DNA of 64,000 nt from Paenibacillus jilunlii. Lineage in GTDB: Bacteria > Bacillota > Bacilli > Paenibacillales > Paenibacillaceae. Below the pieces are notes generated by a model. The model had not been told where the DNA came from. It searched no databases and was given only the letters and a program-made list of their open reading frames with translations. A program made the position numbers and the translations under genes. The stretch spans positions 1 to 64,000 of the forward strand of contig NZ_FNGM01000015.1 in assembly GCF_900102965.1 (NCBI RefSeq), read 5' to 3'. Shown here in pieces: positions 43,427-51,777 of this stretch (position 1 is the stretch's first letter; each line of letters opens with the position of its first letter).

Positions 43427-44569
43427 ATGGAAAGAGTTGTGCTGTATCCCTTCAATAAAATCACGCAGGGTCTGCTGCGCTTCCGTGACCTGCTGGACGT
43501 TGAGATTGTGTCGGTTATCGACTTTGTGGAGGAAGACGGGCAAGATGCCGGAGCGCAGGTGGACGGGAAGCATTCGGGGATTCTGATCTATTCGTCCATC
43601 GCAGACGGTCTGAAGGACGCGGACACCCTGATTCTGAATGATCCGGGCACCACTTTTGGCGGGAATTCAGGTGTATTTGCCGAACATGATCTTGCCGGAT
43701 TATGGCGGAAACTGGTCTTATTTGCTTCTGGCCGGGGCTTAAGGGTGGTCAGTGTGCATGAAATTTATGACCGGGATACCCTGAACTGGATGGCGGAGCA
43801 GCAGATCAGGATCGATGTGGTTCACAGTCCCCGGGAGCAGCTTTTTCAGGAGATGGATGAGCGCTACGGCACGGACGGAACGGATATTGAGCGCTATCTG
43901 GGACAGTTCGAAAAGGAAGCATTGATGTTTTCCCGCCCCAGGTCAATTAAGCGAGTTGGGATTTTTGCCACCCGGGGGTGCATTGGGAAGTTTACCGTGC
44001 AGATGAATCTCTACCGGCAATTCGCAGCGCAGGGTATTCCGGCGACAGCTTTCATCACAGAGCCAACCGGGTTCCTGTTCAGGCAGCCTGAAGGGGATAT
44101 CTTCAAGTTCCTGGCGCACCGCCCGTTGGAGCAGTATCCGTATTATATCGATACTGTGATTCATCAGGCCCAGCACAGCGGCAGTGACTGGATCATTATG
44201 GCGGGGCAAAGCTCCATTCTTCCCACTATGAATATAGCTTTCAATTCCCTGAGATATGCGATGCTGCGGGCATTTGATCCGGAGTATGTTCTGCTGATTG
44301 CCGGTTATGATGATGACAGCGCCATTCACGATGCGATTGAGATCTTAAGAATCTACTCCAGGCGGCCGCTTGCCCTGCTGCTGCCGGACAAGCTGGAAAC
44401 CTCTTATGGGCAATACGAAGTCTATCCCCAAGAACGGAGAATGGCCCGGAAGCTTGAACTGGAACAGAAATTTCAAATTCACGTCCTCTTAATCGAACAG
44501 GCGGAAGCTGCGCTGAACCTTCTTCTGGAGGAAGCAAATCGTCTAGCGGTATCCAACCTGGTATTGTGA
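43427..44569 (+). CDS. DUF1611-like P-loop protein, second of a tandem pair
   Basis: A 380-aa paralogue of the preceding gene, similar along its whole length. Both begin M-x-x-VVLYPFNKITQG. The P-loop variant is ATRGCIGKFT (about 181-190), and IMAGQSSILPTMN replaces the LSGQGSLLPNEN block of the first copy. The start is ATG 43427, with GGAGG 8 bases upstream; the frame extends to 43403 but has no site there. The equal lengths and adjacency suggest duplication with retained pairing, possibly a heterodimer or two sequential steps. The GQGSL-to-GQSSI change may mark divergent catalytic roles. Confidence 0.7.
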   Translation: MERVVLYPFNKITQGLLRFRDLLDVEIVSVIDFVEEDGQDAGAQVDGKHSGILIYSSIADGLKDADTLILNDPGTTFGGNSGVFAEHDLAGLWRKLVLFASGRGLRVVSVHEIYDRDTLNWMAEQQIRIDVVHSPREQLFQEMDERYGTDGTDIERYLGQFEKEALMFSRPRSIKRVGIFATRGCIGKFTVQMNLYRQFAAQGIPATAFITEPTGFLFRQPEGDIFKFLAHRPLEQYPYYIDTVIHQAQHSGSDWIIMAGQSSILPTMNIAFNSLRYAMLRAFDPEYVLLIAGYDDDSAIHDAIEILRIYSRRPLALLLPDKLETSYGQYEVYPQERRMARKLELEQKFQIHVLLIEQAEAALNLLLEEANRLAVSNLVL

Positions 44570-44693
44570 TATCAGCCTGCCGGCAGATTGCCGGACCGAT
44601 TTCAAAATTTTGCTTAGAAGTGGCTGCGATATCGTGCGCTTGGAGCAAGGAGAGGCTCATATCCTCCATACGCCTGCGGAGGGGGTATCCGAA

Positions 44694-44763
44694 ATGATCG
44701 TTGAGTGGCAAGGAGATTGCCAAAAATCCATTCAATTGTCCGAAGGGGATGCTGCATATGGAT
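44694..44763 (+). other. Small coupled ORF (23 codons) before the DUF4912-like gene
   Basis: ATG 44694 is preceded by GGAGGGGG with 8-base spacing. The frame ends in TGA overlapping the next gene's ATG (ATGGATGA), a classical coupling arrangement. The same frame is open back to 44547 (about 70 codons, protein-like composition) but has no ATG and no site further upstream. It may be a coupling leader, a small protein, or the degraded end of a longer gene. Confidence 0.35.
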
Positions 44764-45192
44764 GAGAGATTGCAGTTTGACGGGACACAGCTGACCTTTC
44801 ACACTGCGCTGGAAGAAGAGAAGAGACAACTGATTGCCTGGCATTTCAAAAGCAGCTGGCTTGAGCTGCAGCAGGCAGTCCGGCTGACCACCCTCTCTTC
44901 CGATAACAAATTTGAACAGTTCCTGTTCCCGGTGGACAGGCCGCTGGGGCAAACGCTGGAAATACGGGTTCCCAGGCCGGAAAACTGCTACTTTTACGCA
45001 GATTTAGGGATTATTAAAAAAGTGCAAACGTTTGTACCGGTTTTGAGATCTAATGTGTTATTTATTTGTGATGACGGGAGCCTGATGTATTCGGACTGGT
45101 TCTCCTTCCAAAGATATCATGCTTCGCCTCCGCTGCTGGAGCATAATGCATGGTGGGAATTCTTCACGGGTTATTCACTTTCTGCACATTGA
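44758..45192 (+). CDS. Small DUF4912-like protein
   Basis: A 144-aa cytoplasmic protein. The pattern RLTTLSSDNKFEQFLFPVD, then ENCYFYADLGI and a SNVLFICDDG end, resembles DUF4912. Those proteins are beta-rich, often found next to glycosyltransferases in Firmicutes, and uncharacterised. The start is taken at ATG 44758 (GAAGGGG 9 bases upstream, overlap with the preceding small ORF). TTG 44701 is in frame but unsupported. It lies 20 bases before the GT4 gene, in the same operon. It may assist the glycosyltransferase, which is inferred from position only. Confidence 0.6.
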   Translation: MDERLQFDGTQLTFHTALEEEKRQLIAWHFKSSWLELQQAVRLTTLSSDNKFEQFLFPVDRPLGQTLEIRVPRPENCYFYADLGIIKKVQTFVPVLRSNVLFICDDGSLMYSDWFSFQRYHASPPLLEHNAWWEFFTGYSLSAH

Positions 45193-45212
45193 GAGATTCG
45201 GAGGGACAACCT

Positions 45213-46391
45213 ATGCAATCAAGAGCATCTGTCTTAATCCTGTCCTGGGAGTATCCGCCTGTAGTGATTGAAGGGGTGGCCCCGCATGTCTATGAATTGT
45301 CCAGGCATTTGTCTAGCGGGCAGACCGAGGTCCATGTAATCACCAATAGCGCGCCTGGGCGGCCCGTTCTGGAACTGGAGAACGGCGTATATGTGCACCG
45401 TGTGAATTCTTATGAGAACATGACTGATTTCGAGGATTGTGTGCTTGAGTTCAATCTGGCGATTGTCGATTACGTTACATCCCGGCTCAGCGGGAACGTA
45501 AGACTCGATCTTATTCACGCGCATGATTGGCTGGTCGGCTATGCCGCCCTTCTGCTGCGTCAGCAGCTGAAATTACCACTTGTTACAACGATCCATGCTA
45601 CAGAGTCCGGGAGGAAGCAGGGATTGTTCACACCTCAGCAGCACATGATTCATGACATCGAACATGAACTGGTCTCTTCGTCGGGCAAGGTCATTGTATG
45701 CAGCCAGCATATGCAGCGGGAGGTCTGCACTGTACATGGTCTTGATGAGTCAAGGATGGAGATTATCCCCAGCGGTATAGACCTCCGTTCATTGGAGCTG
45801 ATTCCGGCACATTCCTTCAGGAGAGAGCATTACGCGCAGGATGGCGGGAAGATTGTCTTGTTCATTGGAAGACTGGTGAAGGAGAAAGGGATACAGGTGC
45901 TGCTGCAAAGTATGCATGGGGTGCTGCGCGAATTCCCGCACTGCACCTGTATCATCGCAGGCCGGGGACCGATGTCCGCCGAGCTTGAGGCCAGTGCGGC
46001 TGAGCTGGGTACCAGCATACGCTTCACCGGCTTCGTGGACAGCCTGGAGAAAAACTATCTGCTCCAGATTGCCGATGTCTGTGTATTTCCCAGTTTGTAT
46101 GAGCCCTTCGGCCTTGTGGCGCTGGAAGCGATGGGGAGCGGTACACCGGTAATTGTGTCTGAAGCGGGAGGGCTGGCCGAGATTGTTGAGCATGGGCGGA
46201 CCGGACTCACCAGCATTCCTGGAGATCCTGGCATGCTGGCGGCCCGGATTCGGCAGCTGCTCCGTGATCCTGTTGAGGGAAGCCTGCTTGCGGAAGCAGC
46301 CCGGAGGGAAGTTCTGCTGCGGTATGATTGGCAGCCCATTGCGGACAGAACCGGAGAACTCTATTCCACGCTGAGCGGCGTGAGATCATAA
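45213..46391 (+). CDS. Glycosyltransferase family 4
   Basis: A 392-aa GT-B fold enzyme that transfers sugar from a nucleotide donor, with retention. The N-terminal domain shows VLILSWEYPPVVIEGVAPHV (about 6-25) and LIHAHDWLVGY. The C-terminal donor-binding domain shows FIGRLVKEKGI (about 216-226) and the conserved YEPFGLVALEAMGSGTPVI (about 298-316), with the E-x7-E pair. The start is ATG 45213 with GGAGGG 7 bases upstream. There is no transmembrane segment, so it acts in the cytoplasm or at the inner membrane face. The motif resembles glycogen-synthase-like GT4 enzymes, but the acceptor is unknown. It sits in the DUF1611/FrhB/EPSP-like operon. Confidence 0.92.
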   Translation: MQSRASVLILSWEYPPVVIEGVAPHVYELSRHLSSGQTEVHVITNSAPGRPVLELENGVYVHRVNSYENMTDFEDCVLEFNLAIVDYVTSRLSGNVRLDLIHAHDWLVGYAALLLRQQLKLPLVTTIHATESGRKQGLFTPQQHMIHDIEHELVSSSGKVIVCSQHMQREVCTVHGLDESRMEIIPSGIDLRSLELIPAHSFRREHYAQDGGKIVLFIGRLVKEKGIQVLLQSMHGVLREFPHCTCIIAGRGPMSAELEASAAELGTSIRFTGFVDSLEKNYLLQIADVCVFPSLYEPFGLVALEAMGSGTPVIVSEAGGLAEIVEHGRTGLTSIPGDPGMLAARIRQLLRDPVEGSLLAEAARREVLLRYDWQPIADRTGELYSTLSGVRS

Positions 46392-46409
46392 GGAAGGGAA
46401 GATGCCGGG

Positions 46410-47648
46410 ATGACATCTTTTATAACGCTCAAGGAAGAGATTATTGATCTATCGCTTTGTGCATCTTGCGGGTTGTGCGCCGCAGTATGTCCCCAAGGCC
46501 TGCTTGCGATGAACGGCGATTCCGTTTCGCTTCCGGTCTTTCGGGGTCTGGAGAGCCAGGCGGCGGACACCTGCGGAAGCTGCAATCTCTGCTCGGAGGT
46601 GTGTCCGGGTTATGATACAGGTGTGATGGAATCCGAGCGGCGCATCTTCGGCCGCAACCGTTCTGAGCTTGAACGCTGGACTGGCATCTACTTGTCTACC
46701 CATCAGTTATCGGCGGCGGACCCGGAAATTCTCGGCCGGGCGGCAGCCGGCGGGGCGGGAACGATTCTGGCGGTTACTGCGCTGGAGGAGAAGCTTGCTG
46801 ACGCAGTGATTGTTGTGGGGAGAGATGAGGAGCGTCCCTGGGTGCCAAAGGCTTACCTTGCCGATTCAGTGGAACGGATTATCGAGTGTGCCCAGACCAG
46901 CTATTGCATCACCCCCAATCTGGATCTGCTGCAGGATGGCAGATATGACAAGATCGGCATTATAGGCGTGCCTTGCCAGATTCAAGGAATCAACAAGCTG
47001 CTGAATCTGCCGGAGCACTTGCCGTCCTCTGTGCTGGCAGACAAAATAGCGTTCACGATTGAACTGGGCTGCGCCTCCAACACCTCTCTGGGCGGTACCG
47101 AACATCTGATTACGGAGATCTTGGGGATCGAATTGGCTGACGTTGCTGTGATGCGCTACCGGGAAGGGCAATATCCGGGGCAGTTCATGGTCAGGACCCG
47201 GCAGGGGCAGGAGTATTATCTGCCTTTTTACCGGCTGGTGGAGGAATTCAAAAAGTTCAAAACCTTCCGCTGCCTCGCATGCCCGGATTGGTGGTCAGGG
47301 ATCGCCGATATTTCGATTTCGGATGGAGATCCCAATATCTTTGATTCCAGCAGAGAAGGGATATCTGCCAAGGCATCATCCACGGTGATGGTGCGAACGA
47401 AGACAGGGGCCCGCCTGCTTGAGCTTGCGGTGCGCCGGAATGCGGCCAAGCTGGTCGATTACACCTTTGATAACAATCTTGGGCTGGAGCGGAAACGGCA
47501 GCGGTACCGCAGCTATGCAGCGATGGGCGACCGGCGGATTCCGCTGGCTCCCGGCAGAGATATGGATTACTCGCAAATACTCTCCGATGACGAGGTGATC
47601 AGAATTGGCATTGGTTCGAAACAGGGTCGGCCTGCCGGCCAAATGTGA
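46410..47648 (+). CDS. FrhB-type coenzyme F420 hydrogenase/dehydrogenase beta subunit family protein
   Basis: A 412-aa predicted iron-sulfur flavoprotein. Two 4Fe-4S motifs open the protein: CASCGLCAAVCPQ (Cys 17, 20, 23, 27) and CGSCNLCSEVCPG (Cys 55, 58, 61, 65). The FrhB N and C domains follow, with GVPCQIQGI (about residue 190) and the FRCLACPDWWSGIADISI segment (about 287-305). Family members reduce F420, ferredoxin or small substrates. Some occur in polysaccharide or natural product clusters of organisms without F420. The overlapping downstream EPSP-like gene (44 bases) implies coupling. A role in reducing an enolpyruvyl or similar intermediate is speculation. Confidence 0.85.
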   Translation: MTSFITLKEEIIDLSLCASCGLCAAVCPQGLLAMNGDSVSLPVFRGLESQAADTCGSCNLCSEVCPGYDTGVMESERRIFGRNRSELERWTGIYLSTHQLSAADPEILGRAAAGGAGTILAVTALEEKLADAVIVVGRDEERPWVPKAYLADSVERIIECAQTSYCITPNLDLLQDGRYDKIGIIGVPCQIQGINKLLNLPEHLPSSVLADKIAFTIELGCASNTSLGGTEHLITEILGIELADVAVMRYREGQYPGQFMVRTRQGQEYYLPFYRLVEEFKKFKTFRCLACPDWWSGIADISISDGDPNIFDSSREGISAKASSTVMVRTKTGARLLELAVRRNAAKLVDYTFDNNLGLERKRQRYRSYAAMGDRRIPLAPGRDMDYSQILSDDEVIRIGIGSKQGRPAGQM

Positions 47649-48975
47649 TTTGCAGATCAAGGCGAAGCGGGAGGTGTGCTCCTACGAATTCCATTCGGTT
47701 CCCGGAGACAAATCCATCTCCCAGCGGGCCATTGTCCTGAACGCTATTGCCGAAGGCAAAGGTACGGTGTACAATGTGCTGCGTTCCCGTGACATTGAGA
47801 GCTGCATCGCGATTCTGCGCCAATTAGGTGTAATGATTGCATGGAACGGGGATGATCTGTCTGTGCATGGAAAAGGGCTGCGGGGCTTGCAGGCACCCGC
47901 GGGCAGGCTTGAGATCGGGAATACGGCCACATCGGCCCGTTTGATGTTGTCTATACTGGCAGGACAGTCCTTTGCAGCGGAGCTGGCCGGGAACGCACTG
48001 CTCTCGTCAAGGCCAATGGACTGGGTTGTTCAGCCGCTGACGGACATGGGGGCGGTGATCGAATATCTTGGGGCAAAAGGCTGCCTGCCCTTGCGGATTC
48101 AGGGAGCTTCCCCATTGTCCCCCATAGACATGGAAGCCACTGTATTCAGCGCACAGGAAAAGTCAGCCCTGCTGTTCGCGGGATTATACGCAGAGGGAAT
48201 CACACGTTACCGGCAACGCTGTCAAAGCCGGGATCATACCGAACGCCTGATGCATTATTTCGGCATAGATATCCACTCCGACAACGACATTACATTCCTG
48301 AAGGGAGGCAATGCCTTTTCCGCCAAGGATGTAATGGTTCCGGGTGATATGTCCTCGGCGGCTTTTCTGCTGGCTGCATATGCTATCCGGGGAGCGGAGC
48401 GCAAGGGCAGCCTGCTGATCAAGCGGGTGGGTGTCAATCCAACCCGGAGCGGATTTATCGAGCTGCTTGCAGAGATGGGACTTCATTTGACGCTGCAAGC
48501 GGAAACGGAGCTAATATCCGGGGAACCAATTGCGGATATCTATTGCACACCGGGAACCCGGTTGTCCTCTGTCGTTGCTGAAGGCAACGGGCGAATACAG
48601 AGCCTGATTGACGAAGTTCCTTTGCTGGCTGCGGTATCGGCATTTGCGGAAGGGGACACTGTGATCAGGGATTGCAGGGAATTAAGAGACAAGGATACGA
48701 ACCGGATTCAGACCACCGCAGGGGTGCTAAAAGCTTTTGGCGTAGAAACATCCTGCAGTGAAGACGAAATGATCGTTCATGGCGGCCGGCGTCTATCGCC
48801 TGCCACCGTAGACAGCTGTGGTGATCACCGGATCGCCATGACCGCAGCAGTATTGGCCAGCAGCCTGGATGAGCCTTCGATCATCCGCAACTGCGGCTGC
48901 ATCAACGTTTCCTATCCGGGTTTCGTAGAGGATCTTTCGCAGTTTGCGGATATTGATGTTTTGCACGCAGAATGA
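47605..48975 (+). CDS. EPSP-synthase-like enolpyruvyl transferase with altered active-site motifs
   Basis: A 456-aa two-domain inside-out barrel protein of the AroA/MurA superfamily that should move an enolpyruvyl group from PEP to a hydroxyl. Conserved: PGDKSISQR (K36, S37, R41), D336 in IDEVPLL, R367, and DHRIA (D407-R409). Changed: the GNAGTAxR loop is GNTATSARL, with A108 at the position of E. coli Gly96. The KETDR signature is KDTNR (D364 for Glu341, N366 for Asp343). The TTG start at 47605 follows GAGGTG by about 7 bases and lies inside the FrhB gene; a later GTG at 47674 is possible. It is probably not the housekeeping AroA, since it is in an unrelated operon, but it could be. Confidence 0.85.
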   Translation: MALVRNRVGLPAKCDLQIKAKREVCSYEFHSVPGDKSISQRAIVLNAIAEGKGTVYNVLRSRDIESCIAILRQLGVMIAWNGDDLSVHGKGLRGLQAPAGRLEIGNTATSARLMLSILAGQSFAAELAGNALLSSRPMDWVVQPLTDMGAVIEYLGAKGCLPLRIQGASPLSPIDMEATVFSAQEKSALLFAGLYAEGITRYRQRCQSRDHTERLMHYFGIDIHSDNDITFLKGGNAFSAKDVMVPGDMSSAAFLLAAYAIRGAERKGSLLIKRVGVNPTRSGFIELLAEMGLHLTLQAETELISGEPIADIYCTPGTRLSSVVAEGNGRIQSLIDEVPLLAAVSAFAEGDTVIRDCRELRDKDTNRIQTTAGVLKAFGVETSCSEDEMIVHGGRRLSPATVDSCGDHRIAMTAAVLASSLDEPSIIRNCGCINVSYPGFVEDLSQFADIDVLHAE

Positions 48976-49014
48976 TGCGGTCTGTTTCCGTTTGAAAAGC
49001 GTCTATTCCGCCTG

Positions 49015-49056
49015 AAAAGCCCCCGGCACTGTAAAGATACGGTGCCGGGGGCTTTT
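49015..49056 (+). terminator. Strong rho-independent terminator of the six-gene operon
   Basis: A perfect 15-bp stem AAAAGCCCCCGGCAC with GTGCCGGGGGCTTTT lies 40 bases after the stop. The A/T ends also make it work on the minus strand, for the convergent regulator gene. Confidence 0.92.
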
Positions 49057-49142
49057 GGCGCTTGAGGATGAAATCCGGAAGCAGCTGCCCGTTCCGTGAA
49101 GAACGGTGCAGCCCTGCGGCTGTGATGCCAGCAGGCCAGCAG

Positions 49143-51461
49143 TTATTCCGCTTGTTCCTTCCCCTGGGAGAGCAGCCGGTCTGCTGCCTGCTGCTGCCGG
49201 TATTGTCCGGGAGTCTGCCCTGTCCGGGCCTTGAAGATCTTGTTGAAGTAGCTTACATTCGCATACCCGACATCCCGGCAGATCTGCTCGATGGAAAGGT
49301 CGAGCTGCAGCAGCTCCATGGCCCGCTTGATCCGCAGCTGGATTAAATAATCGTTAATCGTCATCCCTGTAGACTCCTTGAAGATACGGCTTAGATAGGA
49401 GGAGCTGCGCTGCACGTGTTCAGCAACCGTGTCTACAGAAATATTTTTATTAAAATTGACATCCATATAATCCGTTGCCAGCTGCAGGGTCACATCCGTC
49501 ATCTTCGAACGTTTCTCCTTGTGGTAGGCGATGATTCTGCCGCACATGTCCAGCAGGCACTCTTCCATATCCGGCAGCGTTTCCGCACGCGACAGCACAT
49601 CTGCGTAAGCCGGTCTGTCCCCGAAGACGGCGGACATGTCGCCACGGGTCTGGACAAGCGTCTTCATGATCTCCCCGCTCAGCTGAAAAAACAGCTGCTG
49701 GATATTCGCCTTCCCCAGCTTTCTGTCAATCGCCGTCCGGGTGATTTGCCGGATGGCACCAAAGCATTGCTCCTTGTCTGTCTGCAGCAAGGCCTGGAGC
49801 AGCTTCGTTTCCAGCTCATACGGATAATAATAAGCTTCTTCCTGTGACTTCCAGTCGCCCAGGATGCCGTATGGCAGAATTTCACCCTTGCCGATGTACA
49901 TTTTCAGATTGAGTGCTTCCAGGGTATCTTCGTAGGCTGAGCACACGCTTTGCTCACCGCTATAATTCCGGCTGACGGCAATGGTCACGTTCAGGCTGTA
50001 GCGGGTCAGCAGAAGCTGCTTCAGCCGCTTGGCCTGCTCCAGCGGGAAGTCGTCCTCCTCCGCAGGAACGCTCAGCAGGATGACGGTCCGCTTGTCATCC
50101 TTGGCGAAGATTTCGCCGTCGATATCGGCTCCGAGCTCTTCCATAAGCCCGTAACGGAACAGATAGAACTGGATGCCGTCAGGCCCTTTTACCGGATAGG
50201 GCTCTTCCAGCTCAAGGGTCAGTACGGCAAACCGGGTGAAATCCAGCCGGAGCCCCAGCAGCTCCGCTGCCTGATCCGTGCTGTCTCCCTGGATGAGGCC
50301 GTTCAAATATTTCTCCTTGATCGCTGTATGATTATCGGTCAGAAGGGAATCCACCTTCCGCTTCTCTGTCATCAGGGTTTCCCAGTTGCGGACCAGCTGA
50401 TCATAGATATGACGGATGAAGCCCGCTTCGTCGCCGGCGGGAAGGGGGCCGCCTGATCCGCCCCTATGGCCGGCCTCGGAACCGCCGATATAGGAGATCA
50501 CGCTCTGCAGCGGGCGGTACAATCTTCTGGACAAATAAAAAGAAATTGCAAATGCCACCGTCAGGTAGGTAGCCGCAACAGTGACGACAATGAACTTGAT
50601 CCGGTCCATCCCTTGCAGAAGGCTGGAGCGTTTGGTGATATCAACGAATCTCCAGCCTGTCAGTTCCGAGGTGGTGTAAGAGACGATCCGGTCGGAATCA
50701 TCCATATAGTAGCCGCTTCCGCCGGTCAGGCGGGCAGGGTCCAGCTGCGCCAGCAGGGAATCCCCGTCAGCAGAATCGGAATAGAGCAGCTCAGAATGGG
50801 GCCCTAATACAAGAGTGGCGCCTTTTTTATTATGGTAATGGCTCAAATAGTCATCGAACAGCAGCTGCAGCTTCAGATTCATAACGATGGCGCCGTTCAC
50901 CTGACCGATTAACGGCATCTTTTGCAGCAGGCTGGCGGCAGGCTGGTCCGGCTCGAAGCCGTCCATCCGTCCGGTTAACCAGAGCGTGCGGTTGTCGGAC
51001 TGCTGCTTCCAGACTTCCAGCCAGGAGCGGTCGGCAAAAGTGGAGATAGGAGAGGTCCGGATTTCGGGACGCGATGTCAGGACAAGCTCCAAAGGAGCGT
51101 AATACAAATAGATGGAATCAATGTAGGGACTGATTTTTTTCTGCGCCTCCACAAAATTGGATAAATCAATCATGGAGCTTACACTCAGCTTGCCGCTGCC
51201 ATTAGTATGGTACAGATACGACTGGGTTGTGATCATGCCGGAGGCGGCATATTTGATTGCGGTCAGCTCCTTGTGAATAAGCTCCTGCTGTTGTGTCAGG
51301 ATCGATTCGTTGTATGCGATGGCATTCTGGATGCTGTTGTCCGCCGAAATGGAATAAGTGACCGTGGAGATGAGAATGACAGTGATCACGGCAATCGCGG
51401 TCAAGGAAAGAAGCAGCTTGACGAACATCGTGTTATGTTTGATCGAGCGGTATCCCGGCAA
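49143..51461 (-). CDS. Membrane-bound AraC-type regulator with extracellular sensor domain
   Basis: A 772-aa one-component regulator. TM1 (about residues 12-32, VKLLLSLTAIAVITVILIST) and an extracellular sensor region (about 35-285) are followed by TM2 (about 287-310, FIVVTVAATYLTVAFAISFYL). A cytoplasmic middle region and a C-terminal AraC domain (about 665-765) with VDTVAEHVQRSSSYLSRIFK and VGYANVSYFNKIFKARTGQTPG complete it. The start is TTG 51461 with GTGGAG 8 bases upstream. Such YesS-type proteins link a surface signal directly to DNA. It is divergent from an lplABC-type importer, which it probably activates. A cre-like site lies before it. Confidence 0.9.
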   Translation of the reverse strand: MPGYRSIKHNTMFVKLLLSLTAIAVITVILISTVTYSISADNSIQNAIAYNESILTQQQELIHKELTAIKYAASGMITTQSYLYHTNGSGKLSVSSMIDLSNFVEAQKKISPYIDSIYLYYAPLELVLTSRPEIRTSPISTFADRSWLEVWKQQSDNRTLWLTGRMDGFEPDQPAASLLQKMPLIGQVNGAIVMNLKLQLLFDDYLSHYHNKKGATLVLGPHSELLYSDSADGDSLLAQLDPARLTGGSGYYMDDSDRIVSYTTSELTGWRFVDITKRSSLLQGMDRIKFIVVTVAATYLTVAFAISFYLSRRLYRPLQSVISYIGGSEAGHRGGSGGPLPAGDEAGFIRHIYDQLVRNWETLMTEKRKVDSLLTDNHTAIKEKYLNGLIQGDSTDQAAELLGLRLDFTRFAVLTLELEEPYPVKGPDGIQFYLFRYGLMEELGADIDGEIFAKDDKRTVILLSVPAEEDDFPLEQAKRLKQLLLTRYSLNVTIAVSRNYSGEQSVCSAYEDTLEALNLKMYIGKGEILPYGILGDWKSQEEAYYYPYELETKLLQALLQTDKEQCFGAIRQITRTAIDRKLGKANIQQLFFQLSGEIMKTLVQTRGDMSAVFGDRPAYADVLSRAETLPDMEECLLDMCGRIIAYHKEKRSKMTDVTLQLATDYMDVNFNKNISVDTVAEHVQRSSSYLSRIFKESTGMTINDYLIQLRIKRAMELLQLDLSIEQICRDVGYANVSYFNKIFKARTGQTPGQYRQQQAADRLLSQGKEQAE

Positions 51462-51484
51462 TGCACTCACTCCACTTCTTAAGA

Positions 51485-51498
51485 TGATTACGCTTTCA
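51485..51498 (-). promoter_or_regulatory. Putative cre site before the AraC-type regulator
   Basis: On the minus strand TGAAAGCGTAATCA fits the CcpA consensus TGWAARCGYTWNCW at 13 of 14 positions. It lies about 25-40 bases upstream of the regulator start. Confidence 0.5.
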
Positions 51499-51777
51499 AA
51501 TTCAAGCGGCAAAAACAAAACATCAATACGGGGATTATATCACAGAAGTGTCCTCCGGGAAGGGGAAGCCGGAAAAACATTAAAAAAACAGAAAAACATA
51601 ATGCGGTTTCAGCCGCAGAAGTGGCCAAAAACATAAAAAGAATCGAAACAGAGGATTGTGTACTTTGGCGGAGAAGCTTATCGTAAATGTTGTAACCGCT
51701 ACCATCACCCGTACCAAAGCCGGGCGGAAGTGAACATGGCGGTGAACATACTTGTTTTAATAGGGGGACTACCAGTG
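51499..51777. promoter_or_regulatory. Divergent promoter region with AAAAACAT repeats
   Basis: Of the 316 bases between the two genes, this part holds three direct copies of AAAAACAT at 51573-51580, 51592-51599 and 51627-51634. The first two are 19 bases apart and the third 35 further on. They are candidate half-sites for the AraC-type regulator. No other gene is seen. Confidence 0.45.
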
